From: Akanthomyces muscarius
Lineage: Eukaryota; Ascomycota; Sordariomycetes; Hypocreales; Cordycipitaceae
NCBI RefSeq assembly: GCF_028009165.1
Contig: NC_079246.1
Coordinates: forward strand, 124,001-188,000
Reading direction: 5' to 3'
DNA length: 64,000 nucleotides
Part shown: positions 21,265 to 32,966 of the stretch, piece after piece
How positions within the stretch are numbered: the stretch's first letter is position 1
Layout of the letters: each line of letters opens with the position of its first letter
The notes under the pieces: generated by a model
The model's database searches: none
The model's input: only the letters and a program-made list of their open reading frames with translations
What the model was told of the DNA's origin: nothing
Translations under genes and position numbers: made by a program

Positions 21265-23894
21265 ATGGCAAGCGTGATTCAGATCGGCGACGCTATCAAG
21301 TTTGCGGAGATTGCCTGGAAGCTATATGACTTTGGGTGGGCAAGTGAGAACAATGCAGGTAGGCTTTGACCCCAGAAACCCCGCATTTCTTTGTACTGGC
21401 ACGAGTCAGCCGCTCTCGATTGAGCTGCACGATGCCGTGGTGTCTCCATATGCTTTGTTGCCAGCGAGGACAACAGTCACTGAAACTGTTCCTCCCTTGG
21501 GCGTGGCTGATACGGAAATTAGGTGAAACATATCGTGCGTTTGGAAATGAAGTTTATTCACTTTGTAAAGGTCTGGATAGACTTGATGGAGCGGTCGACA
21601 GGGCCCGGAAGTCACTTGTTGAAAATGGCGCGCAGAGCAGCGATTTGCGAGGTGCCGACCAATACTCGCTGTCTCAGATCATCGGCGACTACCAAACAAC
21701 GATACGCGACTGCGAAAAGCTTCTCCAGAGCAACCGACAGTATAACAAAGCCACAGGGCCCTTTAAAAATATTAAATGGAACATGAGTGTCATGCCTCAG
21801 GTCGTGCATCTGCGCGGCAGGATTCGCATGCATAACCTTCGGATTCAACATGTCCTAAAGCCCTTTGAGATGTAAGTGCGCCGGCCGGCAAGTTCCCAAT
21901 CGAACGCAATTAGCCTGGATATTTTTTTAATAGAGCTTCATTCGCAGAGATTTGATCAGCAGCGTCCACCAGAATCTCGCCGGAAGGGTAATGGGAGTCG
22001 ACTCGGTCGTTCGCACAATCAGGGAAGACCTGGATATCGTTATTCCATTGATTGCACCCGAGGCGGCCCACGCAATTCGACAAATATCGACCTCGCAACA
22101 GAGCTCTGTCGGCATCCCAGACGCCGTAGATAGCCGACTAGGGGCCACGTTTGCACGGGCGTGCGGTCCTAATATGGGGAGGATATCCCTACAGCAGCTG
22201 ACAGACTGTTTCCTTGTACATCTGGAGAACAGCAGTCTCAAATTGCAGCTTGAACTGGGAAATCACAACAGGACGCCACCGACAGCGCGATACCTCGAAG
22301 TACTCAAATGCCAGTTCCTGATGCAGAAGATCAAGAACTCACCTGAGCTAACCAACGCGCCGCACATTTCGCACTGGCGCAGCTACATCGACGCTTTGGA
22401 AGAGGTGAGGATACTTTTCAAATCATTTTTTTTGTTTGACGTGTACTCCTGTCTATAAGTCTATGCCGTGGGCAAAATTCTGACGTTTGCAGAAATTGTC
22501 GGCCGAGTCATCTCGATTCGATACCGAATCGCCTCCTCCGGACATTAGCAGCTGTGGTGACGACTTGTTTCGTTTTCGCTTACCAGATGTTTCCACACCG
22601 CAACATCCTCGAGTCGGCGGCCCTTCATATGACGTCCTACTTGACGTGTAAGTAAATCTCGCATTCATACTGTAATGGTGCTGACCGGCAACGCAGACCT
22701 CTCGATACGGGTCCTAATAGCGATAAGTGGAAAGCGATAAAGCTTCTCCGAAGAGTGTCATCCGAAACCCAATTTCGCATCTCCGAGACGTGGGGAGACA
22801 TTGACAGCGCGCCAACAACGCCCCCAAAAATAGTCGATTTTAATATCAAATCGGCACGGCTTGCGCCTCTCTATGCAACCCCCGTGGAACAGGGCGAAGA
22901 AGCGCCGCCGCTCGAATTCCTCCTGGAGGAAAATGGAAATTCCCATTCTTACACATTCACCACAAAAGCTGACATTTTGCTGTTCCAAGCAGCCCTGACC
23001 GGGTTCAAAGTGATGGGAAGCTACATGGAGTGAGTTTTGCACGTCTGGTGACATCGAACACGTGTGTCTAACCAATCTAGATCAAACGCGACGGTGAATT
23101 TTGTCAGGCAAAGACAAGCTGTGGTGGCGGAAATGGCCACAATTCAACTCTGGCTACCGCACCATATACATGGCCATCCGGAAAGGGAGCGCGAGCGCCA
23201 GAGATTTCTCAGCCTTGACTCGCAGGTATTCCCCGGATCCGACACTGAGAGCACGGGTCGCGCTGGCAGCATCGGCTCCATGTCTTCGGATGCAGCAGCC
23301 TCCAGCGGCAGCTGGAGCAGCGTAAGCCAAGACGACACGAAAGCAGTCAGGCTAGACAGCGGGCCATCGATGACAAGCCATGCCGTGATTCGATCGCCCC
23401 CGCGTAACCCGCTGCTGGTCCTGTTCACCTTGGACTGCGCAAACCCCGACGCTCCCAAGCCTGCCATGGTCTGTATCAAAATTTCGGATGCCACGCGGCC
23501 GAACCGCAAAAGCTGTGCCTGCCACATGAGTCACTATTGCCCGCTGGTCGTCATTGAGCAGCAGCTCTTTGGCTCCCAAACGTTCAAGTGCCAACGGCTG
23601 GAGCACCGGTGGGATCTACTGCTCCTCACCAGAGCGCGAGAGTGGAACGGGCTCATTCGCGTTACTCTCAAGTTCCCGTATGCAGAAGCGCGAAACACCT
23701 TCAGCGGTGGGCACTGCAACTGTCGGCGACGGACGGTCGGGGACGAAGACCAGTGCGTTTTGCAAGATAGACACGAAGGCCTTTTAGGGGTGATCCGGGT
23801 CTATCACTGTCGCCAGATGAGTAACTGGCAAAACCAGCAGGACCGAAAGATGAGTATGAACGCCCTTGGCGCAATGGACCACCCAGCTCCCTGA
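21265..23894 (+). CDS. Large uncharacterised ascomycete protein
   Basis: Not recognised as a named family. Six exons: 21265-21358, 21523-21871, 21948-22404, 22493-22647, 22697-23029, 23081-23894; 733 residues with all phases consistent. The N-terminal ~150 residues (MASVIQIGDAIKFAEIAWKL, then regularly spaced helices with a conserved-looking LGDY-like SQIIGDY segment) resemble the helical N-terminal domain found on many fungal STAND/NLR-like and related proteins. The central part is helical; a Ser-rich linker spans roughly residues 510-570. The C-terminal ~180 residues are rich in Cys and His (CACHMSHYC, HCNCRRR), which could bind metal. No NACHT/NB-ARC nucleotide-binding site is present, so this is not a full STAND protein. 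Confidence 0.72.
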
Positions 23895-24214
23895 TATAGA
23901 TACCCAAAATGGCAGTGCAGTCGATGACGAAACCAAGGCTGCATTCGGCCAGTGTTCATGTATATATAGATGCTAAATTGTTTTTACTTGGTTCGCAATA
24001 ATGGAACTTGCTTACTTTGTCTGTTTTCTGTTTCGACACTCTTTCTTTATTTTTTTCTTGCTTTGCTCGCTGTGGGCAAAGAAAAACAAGTGCCGATGTA
24101 TGTAGGGTACGCCAAAGAGAGCAAATCCACGACAAGCGCACAAGTCGACACACCAACATGCCAAAGACAAAAAAAGTCGATTCGAACAGATCTAATTCGG
24201 ATATATATTCTCCT
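23895..24214. other. Convergent intergenic region
   Basis: About 320 bases shared by the 3' ends of the large uncharacterised gene and the CBM9-like gene. It is T-rich and A-rich as expected for two facing 3' UTRs; no gene. Confidence 0.5.
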
Positions 24215-24901
24215 CTAGACGAAGTTGACGTTGCCAAAGTACTTTGAGATGTGGAAGCTCGCCTTATCCGGCACGCTCCAAGCGCTCAGGCCCTGGTCTG
24301 GGTACGACTGGGGGCTGACAACGGTCCTGAAAAAGTTCATCCGCCACTTTGTGCCCTTTGCCTTGCCCTTGTCCACATTGAACAGCCCCAGCGGGATCTT
24401 GACCTTGCTCGTCCAGGTCTCCTTGGCCTTGTCCAGCGCCGTCGTCGCCTCGAACCCATCCGCTGCCGGGTTGGTGATGAACGCGTGGTCAAACGGCGCG
24501 CCCTCGGCACGGTCCTTGGACGGGTTGTAGACAAAGGCCTGGTACGTGACGTTGTTGGGGTTCACCTCGAACTCGAGGTACGTCTGCGGGTCGTCGGTGC
24601 CCTTGTAGATGAAGGCCTCCATGACCTCGTACTCCCAAATGTCCCCGTTGGTGCCCTGCTTCGGGTCAAAGAAGAAATTCGTCTCGTTGCGCGCCGTAAA
24701 CGTAATCGCGAGCGACGTGTCCGTGTAGCACAGGTCGACCTGCGTCGCGGGGGCGTCCTTGCGGTCGGGCACGCTCTTGTCGAAGCGCAGCGTGCCGACG
24801 GCTGGGCAGGCCGGGACGTCCACGCTGGGTACCTTGCATTTGTTGTTGCTGGCAGCGGCGAGGCTGCCTGCGGCGACGGCGAGGACCATTGAGCTGCGCA
24901 T
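24215..24901 (-). CDS. Secreted carbohydrate-binding family 9-like (CBM9-like/DOMON-like) protein
   Basis: Single exon, 228 residues. A short signal peptide (MRSSMVLAVAAGSLAAAS) is followed by a beta-rich CBM9-like domain with the family landmarks VDLCYTDTSLAITFTA, DIWEYEVMEAFIYKGTDDP and TYLEFEVNPNNVTYQAFVYN. The C-terminal part has KWRMNFFRTVV and AWSVPDKASFH. Such proteins are extracellular and are thought to bind sugars; no catalytic residues are evident. The coding sequence is markedly GC-rich at third positions, producing a long spurious frame on the opposite strand. Confidence 0.88.
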   Translation of the reverse strand: MRSSMVLAVAAGSLAAASNNKCKVPSVDVPACPAVGTLRFDKSVPDRKDAPATQVDLCYTDTSLAITFTARNETNFFFDPKQGTNGDIWEYEVMEAFIYKGTDDPQTYLEFEVNPNNVTYQAFVYNPSKDRAEGAPFDHAFITNPAADGFEATTALDKAKETWTSKVKIPLGLFNVDKGKAKGTKWRMNFFRTVVSPQSYPDQGLSAWSVPDKASFHISKYFGNVNFV

Positions 24902-27524
24902 CTTGATTAATTGGATGCTCGAAGGGTAGAGGGTTGTGGGAAAGCTACAGGTAAGCAGTCTTGACAGGCACGGCGGTCGTGGCTAGCTATTTGTATTTTT
25001 TTTTCCCGGGATCCCCTGCTCATCCCAGCGCTAGAGTTGAGGGGCCCAGGTCCCCCCAGAAACGACCACGGATAAGATACATCAACGATGCTGGTAAACT
25101 TCGGGAAACCCCAAATCTACCATCCCCGTCGCACAGTCGCCCAGCCGGCCGTGTTCCTCGTTGGGATGTGGCGCGTGGCCGAAATGTGACGTTGCTACAA
25201 GCAGCTAAAGCAGCTGGAGTCCTGTCAGCAGCCAGCTCCTGCTAGCCACGGCTGGGGCGCGGGCGGGCAACGAATCCCATGCATCGCGAGAGTGTAAATG
25301 GAAAGGGGAAAAGCAAGCCACAGTGCCTTTTGTACGAGGCTGTCAACAGGGAGCAGGCAATCTATGCAGGTTGGCGACTATTGCATGTCTTAATTAATAC
25401 TGGCGGGCGGGCGCAGATGGCGCAGATGAGGGGTCGGCTCCATGTAACATTGCGACCTGGCCCTTTTCCGTGCGGGGGAATGGAGGTGTGCTTGGCAAAA
25501 AAAGGGCTGGGAGACAATCCAATGGTCGAGACCAGCCCCGCGTGTTCTTGTCCATTGAGATGCAGTTCTGACAGGGCCGTAATCCGGGAGTGTGGAAGTA
25601 ATGCCGACCAACGTGAACTATCAGGCAAAGCGAAAAAGGTGGGAATCACCAATTTACAAGGAACCAACTGGCAGAGGGAGATGGAACAGTATCTGACAGT
25701 CTCACCGACGGACTGGCCCTGGAAAGACTAGACAATTCGGCGAAAGTCTTTGTCCTGTTGGTGAAGCATGTCGCATCGACACATTCCTCATCCTACCGGC
25801 TCTCTGCCACGTTCCGAACACGAAATCCGGGAAGGTGGCGAGCACTAGAAATACCAGGACGCCAGAGCCACGGACATATACCGTGATTCTCGTTCCAGCC
25901 CCCAGCCCGGCGAGCACGCTGCTTCCCGACATCCTCTGCATGCCATCGTAATGCTATCTGGGGGTAGAATACGTATGTACCGCCGCTTTCTCGACGGTGT
26001 TTGTGTCGTGCCCATTTGCCACGGCAATGCAGCCGCGACAGGCTGTATGGACACCCATGGCCGATGACATTTCGGCGAACCACTGCTACGCATTGGACTG
26101 CGCCAGCAGAAATCCCTAGCACTGCCTGGGAATATCCTTGCGTGCTGGGGGTGCTAAAAAAGTGGTGCTCTCGGTTGCGAATCAAGTGCAGATCCAAGAA
26201 AACGTCACCACCAGCCCCCTCCTCCGTCTTGTGCATCACCAATTCTACAACTTCCTCATCCCAGCACCCTTTTCATGCCTCTGATCCGCCACTCAATCGA
26301 CTCTTTTCTCACAACATCATCGCCGTGTCATCCTTTGGGTTTGCCGACACCACCTTTTCGGACAGCGACCAGCTGAGACACCACCACGCAACAGCCGAGC
26401 CAAGGGCGGCACCACACCTTCTCCGCCCACAAGCAGGCTATTCAAGCAGACCCTGGACGCCAAAACTGCAACTCGAGCGTCAGCGTCCATTTCTCACGAC
26501 ACATAGATAAGGTACTCCGACATCCGTCTGTTCCGAGCAACACTGGCGGATTCGGAAAGCGTCGTCCAGCTGTGACTTTGAGTCTTCCATTTCTCCCCGT
26601 CTTGCGGCGATGATTTTAAAGATAAACACTGGAATCTGGTGAGTCGGGGGAGCAGGCATGTCTCCCCCGGAGTCCGGAGCGATCGTGCATGCTCGGGACA
26701 GTCGACCGGTGATTATTAGTCAGGAAGACGTTCGTGGGGGGCGGAACCACCGCCCGGGAAAAGGTAGGCATCAGCGACATCAATTGTCAGCAACAACATC
26801 GACAAGCCGGAAGGAACAAAATCTCTTCCATTAGTAAAACAACCCCGACTCCTCATCAGAGTCATGCAGCTGTCATACAGCGCCAATCACCAGAGTAAAA
26901 CTGCTTTGTATCCCCCGGCTATCGGACAACCGAGCACCGCCCCAGAAGGTTCAGGGACATCATGAGAGATGGTGTCATTCCGGCCGCGAGCACGCCAACG
27001 CTCCGCCAAAGCACACAACCAAACGCTCTGCAACGCAGCGCACCGGCTTCCGAAGCTGCGCCCTCCCTGGAACAAAGTATCTTCTCCATAATCCACCCAT
27101 ACTTTATGTACTTGCCTCTTTTCCTTGGTAATCTGTGCTTTGCGTTTTTGTTTTCGTAGCGTGGATCCTAGGGCCAACAATCCTGGACGCCAAAGTCGCA
27201 AAACTTACATGTAGCTCGTCAGCAGGCCAACTACAAGGTGCGTGGGCATGCGGTCTCCTTTTATGTATGTGTGGTTTTAATCAGAGTTCCGAGGCCGGTA
27301 CAGTGGCCATAATAAGCTCCCATTGAGCAAGAATCGCCCCATGGCGACGTAGCCTGCCGATCTGATGGCAGTATATATACACCAGATCGCTTCCCACCCC
27401 AAACCTCGACCATTGCTTCTGTAGATATCCTGACAGCCCAATTTTATCTTTTCTTCCTTCAAACCTTCTCAACAGTTGCATAACCTCTTGACCCATTTTG
27501 ATATCCCCATACACAACCTTCAGC
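24902..27524. other. 2.6-kb region without a supported gene
   Basis: Longest gene-free stretch outside the repeat block. It has short open frames on both strands, none with recognisable features. From about 26200 the plus strand takes on a C/T-rich, stop-poor leader character, followed by a possible short exon: an ATG at about 26610 runs ten codons to a strong GTGAGT donor. Either a small spliced gene, a long leader of the dioxygenase, or a non-coding transcript could lie here. Confidence 0.4.
27372..27379 (+). promoter_or_regulatory. TATA-like element of the TauD-like gene
   Basis: TATATATA, 146 bases upstream of the start codon at 27525, followed by a C/T-rich stretch and CAACCTTCAGC before the ATG. 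Confidence 0.4.
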
Positions 27525-28936
27525 ATGGCTGCTACGCTCGACGTTGCTCCTGGCCTCCGCGGTCTTCCTCGCGGCCTGCCCTACCACCAGCCCGTGGATC
27601 GCAAGGCTTTCCCCGACGGTCTGCGCACCAGCGGCCAGCACCCGCCCGTCGAGAGCCAGATTCGTCCATTCGAAGCCTTTCCCACTGAAATCACCGGTCC
27701 CACCGTCTGGGAGGGACGCGACATTGCCACGCGCCAGGGCGAGTGGGCGCACCGCTGGACCGAGGGCGAGCTTAATGAGCTTCTCCAGGCCGTCGATGCC
27801 TTTACCATCTCTGGCATTCCCCTCATCAATATCAACAAGGTATGCTCCCAGTCCGAGACTACATACTGTCGATAAGCTGCTGACACCACCCCCAGCAAAA
27901 CTTTTCCATCCCCAACGTCACGCGAACACTGCAGGCTGCCCGCCACGACATCCTCAACGGCCGCGGCTTCGTCCTTTTCCGCGGCCTGCCCGTCGAAACA
28001 TGGGGCCGTCAAAAGGCCGCCATCGCCATGATGGGCATCTCGGCGCACCTCGGCTATCTGCTGTCCCAGAACAAGCTGGGCCAGGTCCTCGGCCACGTCA
28101 CCAACCTCGATGCCGACTATAAAAACTCTCTGGACAAGGTCAAAATTGCCGCGACCAACGCTGCGTAAGCTCCAGCACCCGTCCCTTCCTTCGATTTAAT
28201 CTGTCCGAGACTAACGTCGGCCAACAGGCAACTTCACCACACCGACGAAGCCGACATTGTCGGTCTACTTTTCTGCGCGCCTGGCGAGTCGGGCGGCGCT
28301 TCAGGCTGCGCATCGGCCCATACCGTTTGGAACGCCCTGGTCAGGGAGCGCCCGGACGTTGCCAAGCTGCTCGCCTCGCCCGTTTGGTACTTTGACCGCA
28401 AGGGTGAGATCACAGCCGGCCAGGAGCCGTGGATCAAGGTTCCCGTCTTCTACCTGGAGCCCGGTGGCCAAGAGCGCGTCTATGTCAAGTAAGCTTTCTT
28501 CTTCCTCGTTTCTCTTCGACGTCACCTTTTCAATAAGTACTAATTCTTCATCTCCAGATGGGATCCCTACTTTGTCAAGTCCCTCACGCGCTACAGCGAC
28601 AAAGGACTCATTCCCGCGCTCTCCCCACAGCAGCTCGAAGCCATGGACATCCTCGAGCAGACTTGCGCGCGGTACGGCTTTGAGTACGCCTGCGAGGTCG
28701 GCGACATGCAGTTCGTCTCATGCTGCCAGACCTTCCACTCGCGCACGGCCTTTGTCGATGCTCTGCCTCCTAAGCCCCCGCGCCACCTGCTGCGCACCTG
28801 GGTCGGTACACCCGAGCACGAGGGCGGCTGGTGCCTGCCTTTCCACGACAGCTTCCACCCCAAGCGCGGAGGAATCCAGGTCGACAGCACCCCGCCTACG
28901 GCAAACCCGCTCGTCGCCTCGGGCGGCACCGACTGA
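27525..28936 (+). CDS. TauD/TfdA-family Fe(II)/2-oxoglutarate dioxygenase
   Basis: Predicted non-haem iron oxygenase coupling 2-oxoglutarate decarboxylation to substrate hydroxylation; fungal members are usually annotated as taurine-catabolism-like. Exons 27525-27839, 27896-28164, 28228-28488, 28558-28936; introns 56, 63 and 69 nt; 407 residues. The iron facial triad is visible: His-199 and Asp-201 in LHHTDEAD, formed just after the second intron, and His-342 in QTFHSRTAF. Arg-361 in HLLRTW is placed to bind 2-oxoglutarate. No signal peptide. The true substrate is unknown. The 3' end faces the ECT1 gene. Confidence 0.9.
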
Positions 28937-29274
28937 GTGTCCTTTTTCGAGAAAAGGGTACAAAGCGGAAGCAACGAAGCAAACACCCATCGCCGCCTTA
29001 GCAGCAACGACATGACGAAAACAAAACGTGAATTTAATTAGCCGGGTCCTTGGCCCAATCCATCCTATTAATATCTGTTCGAAATTAGCATTAGTCTTAC
29101 TTAGCCTTTGATTTGAGTTTGTATTCCCGATGTACACAGAACACTCTCGTACGCGGAACAACTGCAATATACTTTCAACATCACATCTTGGTCATACGTG
29201 GTGACTGGAAATGTGTTCGTGTATTTAGCGCCATGTCAAAAACTTGTGACTATAAAAAAAAGTAACCTCACTGT
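28937..29274. other. Convergent intergenic region
   Basis: About 340 bases between two converging genes; AT-rich 3' UTR-like sequence, no gene. Confidence 0.5.
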
Positions 29275-30733
29275 CTATTGCTTCGCCGCAGCTTCTCGCC
29301 CTGCTTCCTTTTTCTTTTGCTCCTCCTCGAGCATCTCGCGCTCGCGGGCTGCCGCTTCGCCCACGGCCTTGACACCCTTGGCACGTTGGCGGGCCTCGTA
29401 CATCTCGCGACTCTTCATGATGCGGTCAACGATTTGTCCGGCGTTGACGTCGGCAAATTCGTGCGCGCCGACCTGACGGTAGATGCCGAGGGCTTTAGGC
29501 GCTGTGTAGGGGTCATATGTGAGCGGCATGAATTTGGTCGGGCCGTGGTAGACGGCGCTGGGCGTGCCCCAGGGTAGGTTGGTAAGGTAGGGCTCCGTGG
29601 GAGTGAATGGCGCGCCAAAAATGACGGCGTTGATGTACTGGCAGTATCAGCAGGAAACAAAATCATGAGACGGAGAAAACCAACCTTGCATTGCAAAACG
29701 CAAAGACCGCGTTCGTAAATGTTCATAATGGGATAGTTGACGCCCTTCCATGAGTTGATGACGTTGTCATCATGAACACCAACGACAACGTATGACGGAC
29801 CATAGTCCTTGCCAGTTGCTTGCTTGCGCTTGGCCGCGGCCGCTTCACCAAACCAGTCTGTTGCCTTGGCGAGCTTTTCCTCCTCCAGGAGAACATTACG
29901 CAGAAACTCAATATGACCGCTAGAAAACAAATCGTAACCACCATCGACATACACGATGCGCTGACCAGGTTGAGGACCAGGCCCCTCCAGGAATTGGCGG
30001 AACTCGCCCTTCTCAAGGGCCGTTTCCTCCGACTTGGCCTCGAGCGACGCGCGCCAGAACCAAATTTCGGCACCGGGAGCCTTGGCGGTTTCATCAGTGG
30101 CATACAGGGCCAGCCTGTCGTTCATGGCCGCGGCCGTGGCCTTGCGCTCCTCTTCGGTGCCGCCGCCCTCCGTACCAGCCAGGACATTCTCCAGAGACTT
30201 GATGAAGTGGGTGCGGGTGCAGAGCAGCATGCGGCCGACGAGGTCGGTAGTGGAGATGCCTGGGGAGCGCTTAACAACCTTGAAGCGCCCAGCCTCCTTA
30301 ACGAAGCGATAACAGTCGTTGCCGTCGCTGTCCGAGGTAATGTCGTCGCCGTGGACGACGTATTTGCAGCCAAAGTGGGAGATGTAGGGCAGCTCGGTAA
30401 CATAGGGGGCATGGCCGACGGAGCGGGTGACCCAGCGGCAGGCGTCGGTGGCAGCGAGACGCTCTTTGAGGTTCATGACGGTCGGACCCTTGTTGGCCAT
30501 GATGTCCTCGTCGGAGTGCACGCCGCAATAGAGCTCGTTGCCGAGCTGGCGAGCCTGGACCATGGCGCCAGCATGGCCTAGGTGTCTACTTAGCGATTTG
30601 TAGAGGGTCATTTACCTTTGTTAAGAGTCATACCGTGATGGAAAAAGTCGAAGCACCCGTCGACCCAGATGCGGCCGTCAAGCAGTTCAGGCGCAGGCTC
30701 GCCAGGAGGTGGGATGGTATTTGGCGCACTCAT
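29275..30733 (-). CDS. ect1: Ethanolamine-phosphate cytidylyltransferase
   Basis: Kennedy-pathway enzyme making CDP-ethanolamine from phosphoethanolamine and CTP, leading to phosphatidylethanolamine. Exons (minus): 30733-30634, 30577-29685, 29637-29275; introns 56 and 47 nt; 451 residues. The first nucleotidyltransferase domain has the CTP-binding HxGH as HHGH at residues 32-35, split by the first intron. The second domain (VDGGYDLFSSGHIEFL) keeps only the last His of HxGH, as in other fungal enzymes where the second site is degenerate. The C-terminal ~60 residues form a charged Glu/Lys/Arg helix. Confidence 0.93.
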
Positions 30734-31651
30734 GGCAAGATTCGGTGTGGAGGGGTAATTTGAGAAGCCTAGGACAGAACTCTTGGAAGAGCCGACTCCG
30801 CCAGGGTAGGAAACTGGTCGCAAAATTGAATGGAACAATCGATAAGGCCAGTTCTATTCAGATGAGAAAAGACGATGGAATTAGAAGAATGCAGCTGTCG
30901 AGGAGCTCCAGTCAACAATTGCAGCTTCATCACCATGAGGGGCACTCGCGAATGAAATTGGCCCCACTCCAAGCGTTGCACGGCAGGGTCCTGGCTACAT
31001 ATAATTACAGCGGACGAAGCAACGTCATAAGGCACCTTTTGAGGGGTTAGCGAGTGGTCCCAGCGCCTTTGGTACCTGGCAGGCGCTGCAGATTAGTGGG
31101 GTTTGGCTGCTGCAAGCGCTATAACCATGCGCGGCTTACGATAACAGGTGACAGTGCTCTCGACTTCTCCTACCGATAGATATTCGGCGTGATATTCCAA
31201 TCAAGTGGCCAGGACTGCATGGAAAAGCATTTGAAAATTTAGCTATAGATAAATATGACCGTTCAATACGCCCAGTTGCCTTGTTCTCGCTCTATTAGCC
31301 TGTCGTAGACCCAGCAGCGCCACGCGACAAGGGAGACAAGTACAGCCTCTGCAGCGCGAGTCTAATAAGTAAAAGTACGGTATGTCGTGGCATAGAGAGA
31401 AATCTAGAAAGTACGAATCGTTGTGTCCTACTCATTGTTCAATATTTCGTTTTGACCAGCCTGACAAAGCTTGCCACCGTTGTCGTCGAAATGTCCCACC
31501 AATGCCTGCCCCCTTACAGCACACGTTTAGTGTACGGTGGGGGGGTTACAGCGACTAACGACGCCACTACCTACCTGGGTCCTAGGTGGTCCGCCACCAG
31601 GCAGGGAGAGCAAACCAGCCCAGCAACGACAACTTGACCAGGATCAGGACC
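30734..31651. other. Divergent intergenic region
   Basis: About 0.9 kb between ect1 (minus) and the secreted phosphatase (plus); presumably both promoters. No gene supported. Confidence 0.45.
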
Positions 31652-32966
31652 ATGCCGGCTCGTCGTCATCTTCTCCTCCTGACGTGCGGCTATTTATACT
31701 CGTCTGTTGCCCTAGCTAGCTCTATCGATGCCGACCAACTCATTCCCAGCGCTGACGCGACCGGCGAAATGAAGATTGCCCACCTCCAGACCCTGCTCGC
31801 CTTCACTCCAGCCGTTCTAGGCAATTGGCCCGAGGCAGAGGGCAAGGCGATCAAATACTCATCCATCCCCGGGTATTTCCTCCAGGATGACCCTACCACC
31901 GACCCATCCAAGTTTGACTATGTGAGCAGGGCTGTGCGGCCTTGGACCACATCCGTCTGATGTACTGACAAGAACTAGGCCGAGCATAACTTTGGTCTCA
32001 TTGAGAGGTCATACCCTACCGATCAAAGCTTCAACCGCGATGGCTCCAAGACTGAATGGCAACGTTTCGCTCGCTGGGTGACATATCTCAACAACAACTG
32101 TCGTAAAAATAGCAGCGTCAGATACAAGGTTCTTGTCATGGGCCGCCACGGGCAGGGTTACCACAACGCCGCCGAGAGCTACTACGGAACTCCCGCCTGG
32201 AACGTATGTATTCCTTCATCCACATTCTCTCAAAGCTCATTTTACTCATCGGACAAAGTGCTACTGGGCCGAGCTCGACGGCAATGGCACGTCCGTTTGG
32301 GCTGACCCCAAGCTCACGCCCCAAGGCGCGAGTGAAGCCGCCAAAGCCAACGCCTATTACAAGACGCGCTTCGAGGAGCACGGCATGCCCTACTTTGAGT
32401 CGTACTACAGCTCGCCCCTCACGCGCTGCATCCAGACCGCTCAGGGTACCTTTGCCAACCTCTCCCTGCCGGCCGCGCACCCTTTTACGCCCGTCATCAA
32501 GGAGCTGTTTCGCGAGTCCATCAGCATCCACACCTGCGACCACCGCTCGAATAAGACGTATATTCGCAGTATCGCTCCCCAATTTACCTTTGAAGACGGA
32601 TTCACCGAGGAGGACGAGCTGTGGCGCGGCAAGCAAGGCCAGGGCGAGACCAGCGACGGACAAAAGTCACGCAACAAGGTCGTCCTCGATGACGTCTTTA
32701 CGAATGATGGAAACACGTGGATCAGCATCAGCAGTCACTCGGGTGAGATTGCTAGCCTCTTGAGTGTGCTGAATCACAGAAAATTCAGTCTGCAGACGGG
32801 CCAGATTATCCCGGTACTTGTCAAGGCCGAGATCGTCGATCCCCCCACAACTACGTTGAGTATTGTCTCCTACACCCCGGAGGCGACTTGCAACTCGCCG
32901 CCTATCACGAGCATTTCTGGTCAGGGTTGTATCTGCACCACCTCGGCCACTCCCACCCCACCGTAA
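31652..32966 (+). CDS. Secreted histidine phosphatase (phosphoglycerate-mutase-like, Pmu1-like)
   Basis: Histidine-phosphatase superfamily branch 1 enzyme. Exons 31652-31921, 31979-32203, 32259-32966; introns 57 and 55 nt; 400 residues. A signal peptide occupies about residues 1-23 (PARRHLLLLTCGYLYSSVALA). The catalytic RHG motif is at residues 146-148 (GRHGQGYHNA); the second catalytic His is in SISSHSGEI, and YSSPLTRCIQTA is the conserved Arg-containing segment. The tail is Thr/Pro/Ser-rich with Cys. The frame also stays open 22 codons upstream of the chosen start, but that would bury the signal peptide. Substrate unknown. Confidence 0.87.

Noticed and set aside
24251..24892. 213-codon plus-strand open frame
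   Set aside because: Antisense to the CBM9-like gene, which has a signal peptide and domain match.
26001..26510. 169-codon plus-strand open frame
   Set aside because: No family motif, Ser/His/Pro-rich leader-like composition.
29820..30581. 253-codon plus-strand open frame
   Set aside because: Mirror of the ect1 coding strand; composition bias only.
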